Made by a program: the position numbers and the translations under genes
Shown: piece after piece, positions 1 to 11,839 of the stretch
Layout of the letters: each line of letters begins with the position of its first letter
Position numbering within the stretch: position 1 is the stretch's first letter
The notes under the pieces: model-generated
The model's input: only the letters and a program-made list of their open reading frames with translations
What the model was told of the DNA's origin: nothing
Databases searched by the model: none
Source of the DNA: Molossus alvarezi
Taxonomy: Eukaryota > Chordata > Mammalia > Chiroptera > Molossidae
DNA: 64,000 bases
Reading direction: 5' to 3'
Assembly: GCA_037176705.1 (NCBI GenBank)
Contig: CM073890.1
Span: 94,354,591 to 94,418,590, forward strand

Positions 1-2289
1 TGTGGAAGCAAGGGTGCTAGGTCACCTGCCTGAGCTTAGCTTCCTCGCGTCGGTGTCTGACACTTGGATTCCACGACTGGACAGCACTCATTTGAAGCAC
101 GCCTTGTCCTCCTCCTATAACAGGTCATTTAAAAAAGCATTCCATTTTTACATTTTATGAATCAGGTTCTAAGAGTTCAAAGACAAAAAAAGAAATCATT
201 GGCCCTGCTGCCTTCGATGAGTTTAGTTTCGTTTGGCTGAAGAAAATAAACATAAACAAGTAAAATCGAAATAAGAAATAAGCACAGTCACAGACGTCCT
301 CAACAGGTAGTGGGAGCTTGGAAAGGAACCCCCATTTGACAGACACCGGATGGACCATTAAAGCTGATATAACGTTTGCAGAGGGAGGCACAAGGGCCCT
401 GAGGCTGGCGACCCAGGCAGAGTAACAGGAGCAAGGAGAGCAGTAAAGGGGCCTGAGGGACCCCAGCAGAACCAACCTGGCTGCAGAAGGCAGTTAGGGA
501 GACTGGCAGGCACAAGCTAGGTTGTAGAGGGTCGTAAAAGACATATTAGAGGCTTTTCTCAAACATACAGCATGTCACTTTATATAGTTCAAATATGAAA
601 AGCATGGGGAAAGTTTATGTGGCTGACTAGACGGACAGTAGCTTACCACAGAGACTTGTTTACAGCAAGGGAAATGGCCTTTGCCCCTTTCTTAGGGGAT
701 AGCTGGGCTACAACAGAGCAAAGCTTCTCCACTCGCTTGCCTTATCCAGGACACGCTCCCAGCTGGACACAAGGCAGCCCCTCGGCTGCATCACGTCCTT
801 CCACACCACCTCTCCAGCTCTACCCTCCCAACAACCCAGGGCAGTCGAAGTTTATTCACTCGCGGCTCCTTCTGGCCTTCACCCACCTGGAACATTCCAA
901 CCTTTCCACCTCTCGGGTAGCCGACTGCCTGCTAAGCCTCAGCTCCAATCCAAGGGGTGAATACCACACGAGCTTGCGGGGTTCTCCCTCACCTCTCAAT
1001 ATTTATGGGAAGCACTGCCTGAATATTTCATTCTGCAATTACTCACATGCTGACTCATCACATCTGTTATTGTCCCAAACTTCTTTCCCCAACTGCAAGA
1101 GGACAAATGTTTCATCACTGCACACACAACTACAATCAAAAGAGACTGGACACTTTTTCAAGTACAAGGTTGATTAGGAGACAGGAGACAATGAGTTCTG
1201 TTCGCTCAGTCAGGGATTATATCACGTGGCATAAGTTTCGTCCAGTTGCATACATAGCTCTGTATCACTGAAAGCAAGTTACCCACCCACAGAATCTGGA
1301 GACCCGAACTGTCCCAGCTAACTGGATCCCACGTCACGTTTTATCTGCACTGCCATGTTTCAAAGAACAGAAACATGCATTTTCACTAGCATACACTAGC
1401 ATTTTTCAGATCAAGTGCAGTCTCATACATAATGTGTTCATTTTTCATACTCTTTCACTTGGCCACACAGGCAATGTTTTCCCCATTACTTTTGAGTTAA
1501 TTGCTGCCCAGGAGATGGTGCCCTGCCCAAAGTAATACAGCCACACGGAGTCGGAAATAAATCAAGTTTGTTTTATTTCAGGCTGTTTTATCAGCAGAAT
1601 TAGGAACAAGTATTGTTTCTAGTATACATTCCCCAAATTAAACCTAACAACTAAACTAAGAATCTTACTCTACATCCTTAATACTTTAATATTTCAGAAT
1701 AGATTCTTATTCCTGTTTCTCAGAGAGAAAAATTTTACACTTTCTATAATGATTCTCTGCTGAGAATAAAGAAGTCACACAAAGGCGAAACTATATTCAA
1801 GACAGCTGTGCCCCTTTAGTAAGCTTCCAGTTCAATTTATCCCCAAACTAACGTGAGCAACGCTGACTCCCTCTCTGCCTTAAGGAAACACACCTCTAAA
1901 TTCAGAAAACACATTCAAGGGATGGCCATCACTTTCTCTTAACAGAAAGTTGGTGTTAATTTTTAAGTGTGTCATGTGAGTGTTTCCCCTTGTTTTACAA
2001 AGAGAAATCAATCTAATACCAAATGTGTAGATAGCACATTCAGCATGGTGTAAATTCACAAGTCACTGCTATAGTACAAGTCTAAAAAGTATAGTACAGT
2101 TTTAAGCCTCTGTCGTAAGTTACCTGACAAAGCAAGTTCCTAAGTGAATGAAAGCATGCAGCAATCTTGAGTCTAGGCACATTCTATACATGTACACACT
2201 ATGTAACAGATGGTGTAACTGTTTTTCCATTCCTAGGAAGATACATTGAGACTTGCAAATATCTGTGCTTTTGCAAAATAGTCCAATTC
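1..2289. other. Intergenic sequence downstream of GMPS
   Basis: No gene, RNA or recognisable young repeat was found. The 186-codon open frame at 617-1177 (+) resembles no protein I know and lacks coding signs. The stretch is probably unique or very old repeat DNA. Confidence 0.5.
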
Positions 2290-2534
2290 TTTTTTTTTTA
2301 AATCCTCACCCGAGGACATTTTTGCATTTATCTTCAGATAGAGCAGGAGGGAGAGAGGGGGAAAGAGAGAAACATCAATGTGAGAGACACACACGGACTG
2401 GTTGCCACCCACACGACCCCGACTGGGGCTGGGGACAAACTGCAACCGAGGTACGTGCCCTTAGTGGGAACCAAACCTGGGACTCTCTGGTCTGCAGGCC
2501 GGTGCTCTAACCACTGAGCCAAACCAGCCAGGGC
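2290..2534 (-). mobile_element. Ves SINE (long-tailed type)
   Basis: Reads from GCCCTGGCTGGTTTGGCTCAG at 2534 down to the CCTCGGGTGAGGAT tail and an A-run. The flanks AATAGTCCAA (from 2277) and AATAGTTCAA (from 2535) look like a slightly decayed target-site duplication. Confidence 0.9.
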
Positions 2535-3229
2535 AATAGTTCAACCCTTAACAGTCAAAACCAAGAAAGATGACTCTTTCATTATTAAGGACACAAGTGC
2601 ATTTTAGACATATCCTTTGAAGTTAAGACAACTAAATTGAGGAGGAAAATAAATCTAAATACTCACACACCATGGCTCTCAAGCTGTTCTCTAAGGCACT
2701 CCAAGCCCCTGCACAAACTGACACACACACACACACGGGGAACCACGAGCTCACAGCAGGTCAGTTTTAACACAGGACCATGCCACTACATTCCTTCCCA
2801 TGATGTCCTGTCTTTGCAAAGCTGGGTTTTCAGTGGCGGCTATGATAATCACTGTGCCAAAATCAGCACGGAACAATAAGGATGGCAGTGTTTGACCTAT
2901 TTCAAAGTTCAATAAGATGTCCTATGTCCCATTAGTAATTAACTCTATTTAAGAATACAATATATATATTTTTTCTTTCCATGTATGTGTAATATTTCTT
3001 CAAACAGCTACTATGTTGTTAGGATATAAATACCTTTGGTTTGAACATTACTATCAATAAAAGGAACTGTTAGATACTTATTTACTTATTTTGGCCTAGG
3101 GTCACTATAAAAAAATTACTAACGAAATTGTGAAAGGAAAGTTTGGGAACCTCTGTAATAAATTTGCGTCAGATACTTTAATAGCCTCACCAAAAAAGAA
3201 AAAATAAGATCTTTCAAAATGTTTCCCAT

Positions 3230-3654
3230 CGTGGAAACAGCCCAAGTGTCCATCAGTAGATGAGTGGATAAAAAGCTGTGGTACGTTTACACAATGGAGT
3301 ACTATGAGCTATAAGAAAGGATCTCTTACCCTTTGAGATACCAGGGAGGGACCTAGAGAGCATTATGCTGAGTGAAATAAGCCAGTCAGAGAAAGGCAGG
3401 TACCACACGATCTCACTTATTTGTGGAATATAATGACCAAAATAAACTGATGGAACAAAACAGATCCAAAGACATGGAAGTAGGGAACAAATGGACAAAA
3501 CTCAGAGGGAAGGGGAATGAGGGGGTGGGAAGAGATAAACCAAAGAACTTATATACATAATCAATGGACACAGATATCAGTGTGGTGAAGGTGGCGGGGG
3601 GGGGGGCAGGGAAGAGGATGTCAATGGGGGGAAAAGGAGGGACATCTGTAATAT
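3230..3654 (+). mobile_element. L1, 5'-truncated 3' end
   Basis: It carries the distal L1 ORF2 tail region (GGAGTACTATGAGC, typical of the YYA codons near the ORF2 end) and a G-rich 3'UTR with AAATAAACCAAAGAACTT-type sequence shared with the HAL1 copies. It is flanked by a near-identical duplication: AAAATGTTTCCCAT at 3216-3229 and AAAATTGTTTCCCAT at 3655-3669. Confidence 0.9.
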
Positions 3655-3669
3655 AAAATTGTTTCCCAT

Positions 3670-4241
3670 TCAATGATATATTCTTTACAACTCTTTAAGC
3701 AAAAACCTGACAGGAAACAGAAAGACTAGGACAGCAACAAAGACACTGATTTAAGACAAAATACTCCAAGACATTGCATTTATTTTTAAAATCTCTAGGT
3801 ACTTATTATCAGCTTTTGGGAAATATCACTAGTGCTACATCATCTATTCAATCATTAAAGAAAAGTATTAATTCTTGAATCTAAGTAAATAGGAACGGGA
3901 TGCTAGTTGTGTATGCTTGAAAATTTTTAAGGAGATTGTTGAACACATAATAGACATAGTATATATAATTCCTAGCACTTTTTTCCCCCCTAAAAAACAA
4001 AGTACTACAAATAGTTCCATTTATTATATCCTTACATCTTTACCATCCACAGTGTAAAGGTGTTGTTTTCCAGAAGAATCGGGAGATGAAATTTTCTTGC
4101 ACTTGTTTTTTTAGTCCACTGAAACTTTTTTCTTATTTAGAGCAAGTATCGATCACTCTAATGCAATTAGGTAAAGCTATCTTGAAGAAAGGCTCTCATG
4201 TTTTTCACTATTTAATGTAGCCACACTAAGTGGAAATTTTT
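3670..4241. other. Intergenic, no gene seen
   Basis: AT-rich sequence between the L1 3' end and the HAL1-like copy. No recognised feature. Confidence 0.5.
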
Positions 4242-4256
4242 AAAATATACTTTTCC

Positions 4257-5456
4257 AGTACCAGTCAGAAATGATCGCTGCACAGTTAGAAACGAAGGCG
4301 GCTTTAACTGAAATAAAGAATAATTTACATAGCTTCAATAATAGAGTACATAAATCCAAGGAGCAAACCATTGATTTGGAATATAAGGAAGCAAAAAACG
4401 CCCAACCAGAACAGCAAAAAGAAAAAAGAATCCAAAAAAATGAGGATAGTGTAAGGAGCCTCTGGGACAACTTCAAGCGTGCCAACATTCGCATCTTGGG
4501 GGTGCCGGAAGGAGAAGAGAGAGAACAAGAAATCGAAAACCTGTTTGAAACAATAATGGCAGAAAACTTTCCTAACTTGGTGAAGGAAACAGACATACAA
4601 GTCCAGGAAGCACAGAGAGTCCCAAACAAGATGAACCCCAAGAGGCCCACACCAAGACACATCATCATCAAAATGCAAAAGGTTCAAGACAAAGAGAGAA
4701 TCCTAAAAGCAGCAAGAGAAAGGCAGCTAGTTACCTACAAGGGAGTTCCCATTAGGCTGTCAGCTGATTTCTCAAAAGAAACTTTGCAGGCCAGAAGGGA
4801 GTGGCAAGAAATATTCAGAGTGATGAAAACCAAGAACCTACAACCAAAATTACTCTATCCTGCAAAGCTGTCATTTAGAATCGATGGACATATAAAAACT
4901 TTCCCAGACAAGAAAAAGTTAAAGGAGTTCATCACTACCAAACCGTTATTATATGAAATGATGAAGGGTCTTTTTAAAGAAAAAGATAAAATGTATGAAC
5001 AAACAAAATGGCAATGAATACATATCTATCAACAATGGAATCTACAAACAAAATGAACAGGAAGAACAGGAACATTCTCATAGATACAGAGAACATTTTG
5101 TTGGTTGCCAGTTGGGAGGGGGGTTGGGGGAATGGATAAAAAAGGTGAAGGGATTAAGAAGCACAAATTCATTGCTAGACTGACAAACCTCAAAGGGAAA
5201 GTGGTTGGGGGGGTGGGAAGAAATAAACCAAAGAACTTATATGCATAACCAATGGACACGGACAATAGTTTGGGAAAAGGTGGGAGGGGGGCGGAAGTGG
5301 GGAGGAGGGGGTCAATGGGGGAAAAATGTGGAACATCTGTAATACATTTTACATCCAACAATAAAGATGTGGAAAAAGGAAAAAAATAAAAATAAAAATA
5401 AAAAAAAACAAACAAAAAAAAAAAACAAAAAACAAAAAACAAAAATAAAATAAAAT
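4257..5456 (+). mobile_element. HAL1-like half-L1, 5'-truncated
   Basis: Begins inside ORF1 at a point matching about residue 60 of the copy at 41334-42275. It runs through the ORF1 stop directly into the 3'UTR, with no ORF2. An AATAAA lies near 5359, followed by a long A-rich tail with AAAAT and AAAAC units (about 5375-5456). The target-site duplication AAAATATACTTTTCC is at 4242-4256 and 5457-5471. This is a second, independent insertion of the family seen in GMPS intron 3. Confidence 0.9.
4271..5017 (+). CDS. HAL1 ORF1 protein, N-terminally truncated (248 codons open)
   Basis: L1 ORF1 proteins are nucleic-acid chaperones that trimerise through a coiled coil and coat element RNA. This frame keeps the end of the coiled coil, the RRM region ([14 protein letters not shown], then [20 protein letters not shown]) and the C-terminal domain ([25 protein letters not shown]). 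It ends at the same TKWQ stop as the intact copy at 41334-42275. No internal break was seen, so the copy is young, but the 5' part and internal promoter are missing. The first ATG is probably only the first in the truncated frame and not a natural start. Confidence 0.9.
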   Translation: MIAAQLETKAALTEIKNNLHSFNNRVHKSKEQTIDLEYKEAKNAQPEQQKEKRIQKNEDSVRSLWDNFKRANIRILGVPEGEEREQEIENLFETIMAENFPNLVKETDIQVQEAQRVPNKMNPKRPTPRHIIIKMQKVQDKERILKAARERQLVTYKGVPIRLSADFSKETLQARREWQEIFRVMKTKNLQPKLLYPAKLSFRIDGHIKTFPDKKKLKEFITTKPLLYEMMKGLFKEKDKMYEQTKWQ

Positions 5457-5471
5457 AAAATATACTTTTCC

Positions 5472-5741
5472 CACCCTGGCCGGTTTGGCTCAGCAGTTAG
5501 AGCGTCCACCTGTGGTCCGGAGAGACCCGGGTTTGGTTCCCACTAAGGGCATGTACCTTGGTTGCAGTTTGTCCCCGGCCCTGGTTGGTCGTGCGGGTGG
5601 CAGCCACTCGATGTGTCCCTTTCACATCCATGTTTCCCTCTCTCTCTCTCTCTTCCTCTCTCTCCCTCCCACTCTGTCTGTACAAAAAATGGAAAAATGT
5701 CCTCGGATGAGGATTAAAAAAATAAAAATAAAAAATAAAAT
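5472..5741 (+). mobile_element. Ves SINE (long-tailed type)
   Basis: Head CCCTGGCCGGTTTGGCTCAG, B-box-like GGGTTTGGTTCC, tail CCTCGGATGAGGAT and an A-rich end. It sits directly after the HAL1 copy and shares its target: AAAATATACTTTTCC at 5457-5471 and AAAATATACTTTCCC from 5742. Confidence 0.93.
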
Positions 5742-5837
5742 AAAATATACTTTCCCCTATGGCGTTAATTTTAAAAAACATGTTGGCAGGTTACATATTG
5801 CCTAAAAGAACTGTAGTATTAAACTACATATGAAGCC

Positions 5838-6083
5838 ATGACCAGTTTGGCTCAACAGTTAGAGAACCCGCCCATGGACCTGAGAGTCACGAGTTCAATT
5901 CCGGTAAAGGGCACGTACCTCAGTTGTGGTTGGGTCCCTGGTCCTGGTCAGGGTCCTCGTGCAGGAGGCAACCAGTTCATATGTCTCTCTCACATCAATG
6001 TTTCTCTCTCCCTCTCTCTCTCCCTCCCACTCTAATTGAAGATAAATAGAAAAATATCTTCAGGTGAGGATTTTAAAAAAAAA
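5838..6083 (+). mobile_element. Ves SINE, older copy
   Basis: Head ATGACCAGTTTGGCTCAACAG, B-box-like GAGTTCAATTCC, pyrimidine tract and ATCTTCAGGTGAGGAT tail. No convincing target-site duplication. Confidence 0.88.
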
Positions 6084-8259
6084 CACATCTGCATATGGAA
6101 TAGCATTCTGAAACATGAAAAGGTATTTAATTAGAATTTAACATAGTTATTTGGATAACAGTGAGGGTAAAGTGAAATTCCTAGATGCTTTTCTAGTATT
6201 TAATGTATATAACTCATTAGCATAATCCACTAACAATTTACAAAACCCCTCCTTATAGTGTGAAATACAGCTTCTGATAACAGTAATACTTTTCTAAAAC
6301 AGAGAATGACAGATTTTTGAGAGTTCAAGATGTAAACTCAGTATGTTCTGAGCCATATTAAAATAATAAATACAGTTGAGTTAAAGTCTTCTCAGATAGC
6401 AAAAAGCCAGACCAGATCAATGATGTGAAGGAAACCTAGCTATCTGGAAGGAAGGACTGAATTCAGTTTCTGAGCGTGGTTATTTCCTCTAATCTTCAGA
6501 TTGGTAACTCACTAATGTACACCCTCACCATGAGGGTTTGATCAACCCTGGTAACATAGTTCCAAACAATGAAAAGGATCAAACTTTTGTATCAAATTAA
6601 TAAAGGTAATTTAAGAAACTGAGAACAGATTTGATCAAATATGCAAGAAGTCCAATAAGTGTGTGTGTGTGACTTTAATTTTGGAAACACAAATACACAC
6701 CCCTTTAAGCTAATTGTTTAAATAAAAGCTACCCAGTATTCAATGTCCACTATGTTCAATGTTAACAAACTCCACCCTCTTACATATGTAAAAGGAGTTT
6801 AAGTTCACTATCCAGAAACCTCTGACAGCATATGCAACTTCTTATTTCCCATATCCTGATAGTGTCTGTCCTCTGCTCTTGCTTCTGACTTTCTCATGAA
6901 CACTAAAGCTTAAGGACAATTATGGAAGTAATTTCCTCCTCTATGAAGTATATTGAAGACAAAAGGCATTTAAGTCATTTTACATTAATTTAGAAAGCAA
7001 TTTTATGCCAACATTATCACAACATACAAGATGTTTCAGTATACCATTAACAATTACTTGATTTCACAACTGAACTGCTTACTCCAATTAACAAAATATT
7101 TTTTCATGAAAAGTCTGTTTGAAAGGTTACATTCACTTCTTCATTTAATATCTTAAGGTCATAGTAGATGCAAAGACAGAAAATTACTTACCTTAAACAT
7201 CTGTATTCTCCAAAAGCATATACTCCACTTCGATTATTCTTAGCATACCCACAACATAGGCAAACTCCCCCCAGTTTCATGATTTTGCTAATTAAAGGAC
7301 CCTTAAGAAGGTCTAAAAATGCTACAGGATCACCAGTGAACAAAAACCAGTGAATGAAGATGAAGCTGCTCAAAGAGGCTCACTCAGGAACTGAGGTTAC
7401 AGGTAGGTACTCTCCGGCTCTCCAGGGAATTATCCCTACGACAGAGCTTCTGGACTTCTGAGTGGGTACAGTAATTGCTCAGTATGAGTTTCGTGATCTG
7501 GCCAGAATCAGATTTTGGAGAGGTAGCTGTAGCATAGGGGTAAATTGCTCCTCTTTGATTAAAAAAAAAAAAAAAAAAGCAAAGGAATCGGTTGAGAGAA
7601 GCCAATGTAGTTGTTGTAAAGACCTCAACAAGGGGAACACTTATGTCTGTTGCCCCCTAGAGTGTCTGAGCTACAGCCCAGTAGTGTTGGACTCAGTTTG
7701 AGTTTGGTCCCTAGTTCTGAACTAAGTAGTTAGTTATGAGTGCTTCGACAAGGGAGTCTCTATGGTCTTCTCTTCCCACCTAAGATTTTAAGCCAAAACT
7801 AAATAGACCAGGTATGTTCCCCATTAACAATTTATTCCAATGGAGAGATTTAAAAGTTATTGCTTGGGGCAAGATTCAAATTTAACTGATGTGATTGTGG
7901 GGTCTGAGCATTGCACGGACATAGCTCCTCAGGTAGTAGTAACAGGCATCAGGGTTGAGAACCACTGACAAAAAGATTAGAGTTGGGTAGCATACCTGGG
8001 CCTCCTCAATATATAAGACCAGGGCTGGGAGCTGGCACTTTGGTACTCTTTGGGGGGAGTCCAAAAATGGTCATTAAGTAAAATGTACAGGAATATATGA
8101 GCCACAGGTGCCAGCATTACTATTGTTAATGCCCTACAGTGCTGAAAAAATACCCTGGGCTCCCTATATCCCTGTGTGGCTAAGCTACCTCAGTAGGGAC
8201 AAAGGAATGCTTTCCAAGGGTGGGGACATGCAACTTGTATTCAGTTCCCTACTACATTC
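6084..8259. other. Intergenic sequence with simple repeats
   Basis: Mostly unassigned AT-rich DNA, with a short (GT) run near 6658 and an 18-bp A-run at 7561-7578. An exon-like open frame on the minus strand (7188-7373) is discussed in the findings. The AGGGTTGAGAACCACTGA near 7950 resembles a MER5-type hAT end. Confidence 0.45.
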
Positions 8260-8343
8260 TTAACCTGTTAACCAGGGAATTCCCTTTTGACTGTATGCAA
8301 CGTCTGGCATGTATTTATACGTCCTGCTCGGTTAACAGGTTAA
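8260..8343. repeat. TTAA-flanked inverted repeat, possible tiny piggyBac-like MITE
   Basis: TAACCTGTTAACC at 8261-8273 and its exact reverse complement GGTTAACAGGTTA at 8330-8342 enclose 56 bp. Both outer edges carry TTAA (8260-8263 and 8340-8343), the target duplicated by piggyBac-family transposons. The family assignment is inference; no transposase is present. Confidence 0.4.
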
Positions 8344-8654
8344 TTTGGGCCAAAGAAAGGAGCATCCACTGGGGTGTGTCCTCACATTCCAATGAGAATT
8401 CAGGAAAGAGGGGAAGACAGATGCAGGATGTGGAGAATAACAAAGGGTGGTGTGGAGAGGAAGAAGCAGGGTTATAACACTGGGCATAAGAGTGTCAGAG
8501 GAATTTCTGAGAGTACTACCTCCAGAACTGATCACTAATTGTCAGTAAGATGATTACTACTTTGGAAGTACATTTCTCCCTAATGGTCAATTACTCTCTG
8601 ATAACTTCCCGTAAGTCTTAGCTCAAAGGGCCTTAGAGCATCACCTATTTAACA

Positions 8655-8750
8655 TAGAAAGCTGAAAGCCTGGATTTTAGCTCTAGCTCTGCCAACAATT
8701 TAGCTGTCTATAATTGATTGTGGGAGACTTTTCATTAGTCTCAAAGCAAA
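8655..8750 (+). repeat. MIR-like SINE fragment
   Basis: GCCTGGATTTTAGCTCTAGC followed by CTCTGCCAACAATTTAGCTG matches the MIR core pattern (…CCTGGCTCTGCCACTTACTAGCTG…) with considerable decay. Confidence 0.6.
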
Positions 8751-9639
8751 AGCATATTCTGTCAACTTTCCCAAAAACACACAATAGAGAGATTGCCACT
8801 GGAAACATGTTGATAGGTGTCTCAAGTGTCAAGGTCACAACAGAAGATTCTCCAGTGTTCAAACCCTGCTTATCTACACCATAGCTTCAAATGAAAGGGG
8901 GTAATATTTGATTTTACAAGGTATTTTGATGTTTACCTTTGGATCATAGCTGATGTTAAAAACAAAACAAAAAACATTCCATTTCTCCAGTCTCTCCAAT
9001 GGTTTTATTATTTATAAAATATGAGTTTAGGGCTGTATTTTGTATCTGATCTCGTAAAGTTATCCAAGGGCCTTATCTTACAGATAAAAAAACAAATGAC
9101 TTGAATAAGTTCACACAGCTTTTTAATGACAGGATAAAGCACTAAAAATGAACAGTCCCACCTACCTAATCTGAATGCCTTCATTCTGTAGAAATTTGAC
9201 TCAAGTTAAAACAGGCTCTCAGGAGATAAGCCCAAACACAGCAAGGAAACAAACTTTTACGATTCTTGTTTGGCTACACTCATGCTGCCATTTCAGGATG
9301 AAGACAGCAAAATATGGGAAAACAGTGTAAACATATCTCCAACACATCTAAAGACGTCCTCTCAGAAGTTACGCCAGGGCATGTTATTTCCAACACAGCT
9401 GACAATCATAGGTGGGACCATTAAGGTACGACTAGGTATCTGATTCTTAAAAATTCTCGTGCTTTCCAATCTTAGGAATAAATGATTTTTTACTGTGTTT
9501 CCACCCTCCTTCTAATAGGTACAAAGAAACAAAATCTATTTAATTAGATAGAGAGGTGCCCCAAGTAGGTGGTGAATGATGGGGATGCAGTCATGACCTA
9601 CTAAGGATCATACTGCATTCTGAAACTCATTAGGTAACC

Positions 9640-9760
9640 AATACTAAGCTGAGCTTGTTTCCTTAAATGTAAAATGGGTTTGTAATCATAACATTTCTCA
9701 CAGCTCAAATGAAATACTGTGAAGGTACAGACTACAGTAATACTGCATGGCACAAAAGAA
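9640..9760 (+). repeat. MIR-like fragment
   Basis: TTCCTTAAATGTAAAATGGG followed by a decayed continuation and GCATGGCACA resembles the 3' half of MIR. Weak but typical. Confidence 0.5.
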
Positions 9761-11805
9761 AAGTGTTTTGCAAAGAGAAAGAGGGTACTGAGTATTAGGG
9801 AATTTCTGAAATTTTCTTTTTTTTATTCCTGTGTGATGTCAAGGAGTGCTTTGGAGAAACCATTTTCCAGTATTAAGTAGGACTATTTGAAGGAGTTTAG
9901 TAAAACATTAGGTTAAAAAATTTTAACAATTGTTTTTAACTTCAGAATTTCTCAGATCTTTGAATATAATCTAAGCCATGAGTCTCCAAGACGGAAGGAC
10001 AAGTAAGCAGCATTTTCCAAGCTCAAAAACTCAACCCTTTACAGGGACCACTTCAGTGGATCAATATTCCCTAGAACACACTTTAGGGGGGAAAAAAAGC
10101 AAACAAACAAACCACCATTACTACAGATTCCTAGTACTGGGCTTGAAAACAAAATCATAAATTTTTGCTAGAAATTTTTTCACATAAACATAAATGCTTG
10201 TAAATCCTTTATAGGTTGTCTATTCCAGTTCTAAAATTAGGTGATTCCAAATTTATTAAGGCCAGATCACTAACATAATCTCTTTTCAAAAGGTCATTAT
10301 GAATGACCATCATCAGAACAGAGAATGACCCTTTCAAGTTTTGTAGCAGTCACCTGACTCCTTGGTCTCGAGTAAGGTGTCCGGTACAACAGAGAGATCT
10401 TCCCTTCGCGGTCCAGCAAGTGTTCGTGTCCTCTGGGCCAGTCACAATGAAGACGTCCGCCACGCATAACTTTATTGTTTATCTAACACTGAATCCCATA
10501 CAAAATTTTGTACCTGACTAATACAGAATTTTGAAAATAAGAGGCAGCAACCTGAGATGGTAATGGTATGAGAAAAACATGGATGCCTAAAACTAATATA
10601 ATTCTGTAACTCAATTACAACTCATTAAAAAAAATGAACAAAGGAAAACATGGTTAACATTCTTTAACAGTAACATTAGCTAAAATAGTGAGAAACGGTT
10701 GTAGAATTTACATCTAATACTGCCTATTTTTATAGTGCTTATATAAATTGTCATGAAGGACCTGATAGAAATCGGTGGCAATGGCAACAAGTCCTACACC
10801 AGTTCTTGAATCTTCTCTTACAGCTGGTAGAAGGATTACAAAGTTTGGCAATAGCTCGCATGGACCAAGACTAGTTATAGCCTTCTAGGCTGTGGTTAAA
10901 CCTGTCTACAGATCAATCACATTGAAGAGTTCATTTTATAACTCTTCACTAGAGATACAAGCTGCAGGCATGCACTTTTAAGCTGCAACATGCGTTGAGT
11001 TCTCATGGTCTCAAATGAGATTAAAGCACTCAAACTTGATGCTAGGCCTGAGGCAGTCTCTTCCAGGAAGAAAACAGAAACTTCCTATGCAAGGCTGCTG
11101 AAGCGGGCAATATAAGGCAGGGAGGACAAAGCTCCTTACTAATGAAAAGGCTGACCATGAGCGACATGACATCTATAGGAAACATGATTTGAAAACCTTT
11201 AAACTGAGACGCCTCATAGTTTCTTTCTCCCATGGCTGATACCATTAAAATTCTAAAGTACTTCAACAAATTCCTGGTGCTTTCCATCTTAAAGTAGCTT
11301 ACATTTTATCATGCCAGGGTACTGAAAATGGCCAGAACAGCCCACCTATACCTTTATCTGATATGTTCATCACTTCCCCCAACCTTTGGAGAAATAAGGT
11401 TATTTACAGGGAAACTCAGATTCTCCAACAGGTATACATACTAAGTCACACTGGTAAATAATGGGAGTTTTCTAACAGCTCTTAGAAACTGGCAAGGAAA
11501 CAGAAGAAACCCATTACTACCCCCAAACTCACCCATCTTCATTGACAGAGACATCAACAGCAACAGTGAGTTTACACATAAACAACAAGTGAAGCAAAGG
11601 CAAATGCAGTGTCAATCTGTCTGAGTGTAAGCAATGATGCTTTGATTATACCCGTACAAACTCTTCAGTCCCTTTTAGTTATGCCCAACTCAGCCCTTAG
11701 GCCATAGATTTTTGCTGTGAAGAATTCAGATGTGATGTAGCTGCTCCAGTACTCTTCACAGTACCACATTTCAATTCTGGGAATGGTTTCTAATTAATTT
11801 AAACG
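9761..11805. other. Sequence immediately downstream of GMPS
   Basis: No gene recognised. It may contain an extended GMPS 3'UTR if a distal polyadenylation site is used; I see nothing that decides this. Confidence 0.45.
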
Positions 11806-11839
11806 GCACACAGCACTTTAATGAAACAAGAAGTTTATT
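11806..11839 (-). promoter_or_regulatory. Candidate GMPS polyadenylation signals at the stop codon
   Basis: On the minus strand the stop TAA runs into TAATAAAC, so a canonical AATAAA (11834-11839) shares two bases with the stop. An ATTAAA follows at 11817-11822, and a GU-rich GTGCTGTGTG lies just after it. If used, these would give a 3'UTR of only a few tens of bases. This is inferred from motifs alone; more distal sites are not excluded. Confidence 0.55.

Noticed and set aside
617..1177. A 186-codon open frame on the plus strand, the longest outside GMPS and L1-type elements
   Set aside because: No recognisable domain, low-complexity Ser/Pro/Leu composition, no splice or promoter context and no match to a known protein. 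Chance openness in a less AT-rich stretch is more likely.
7490..7578. A processed pseudogene or snoRNA-like copy ending in the A-run at 7561-7578 (its end loosely resembles U8 RNA)
   Set aside because: Only the last ~17 bases resemble U8; the rest does not, and no target duplication or parent transcript is evident.
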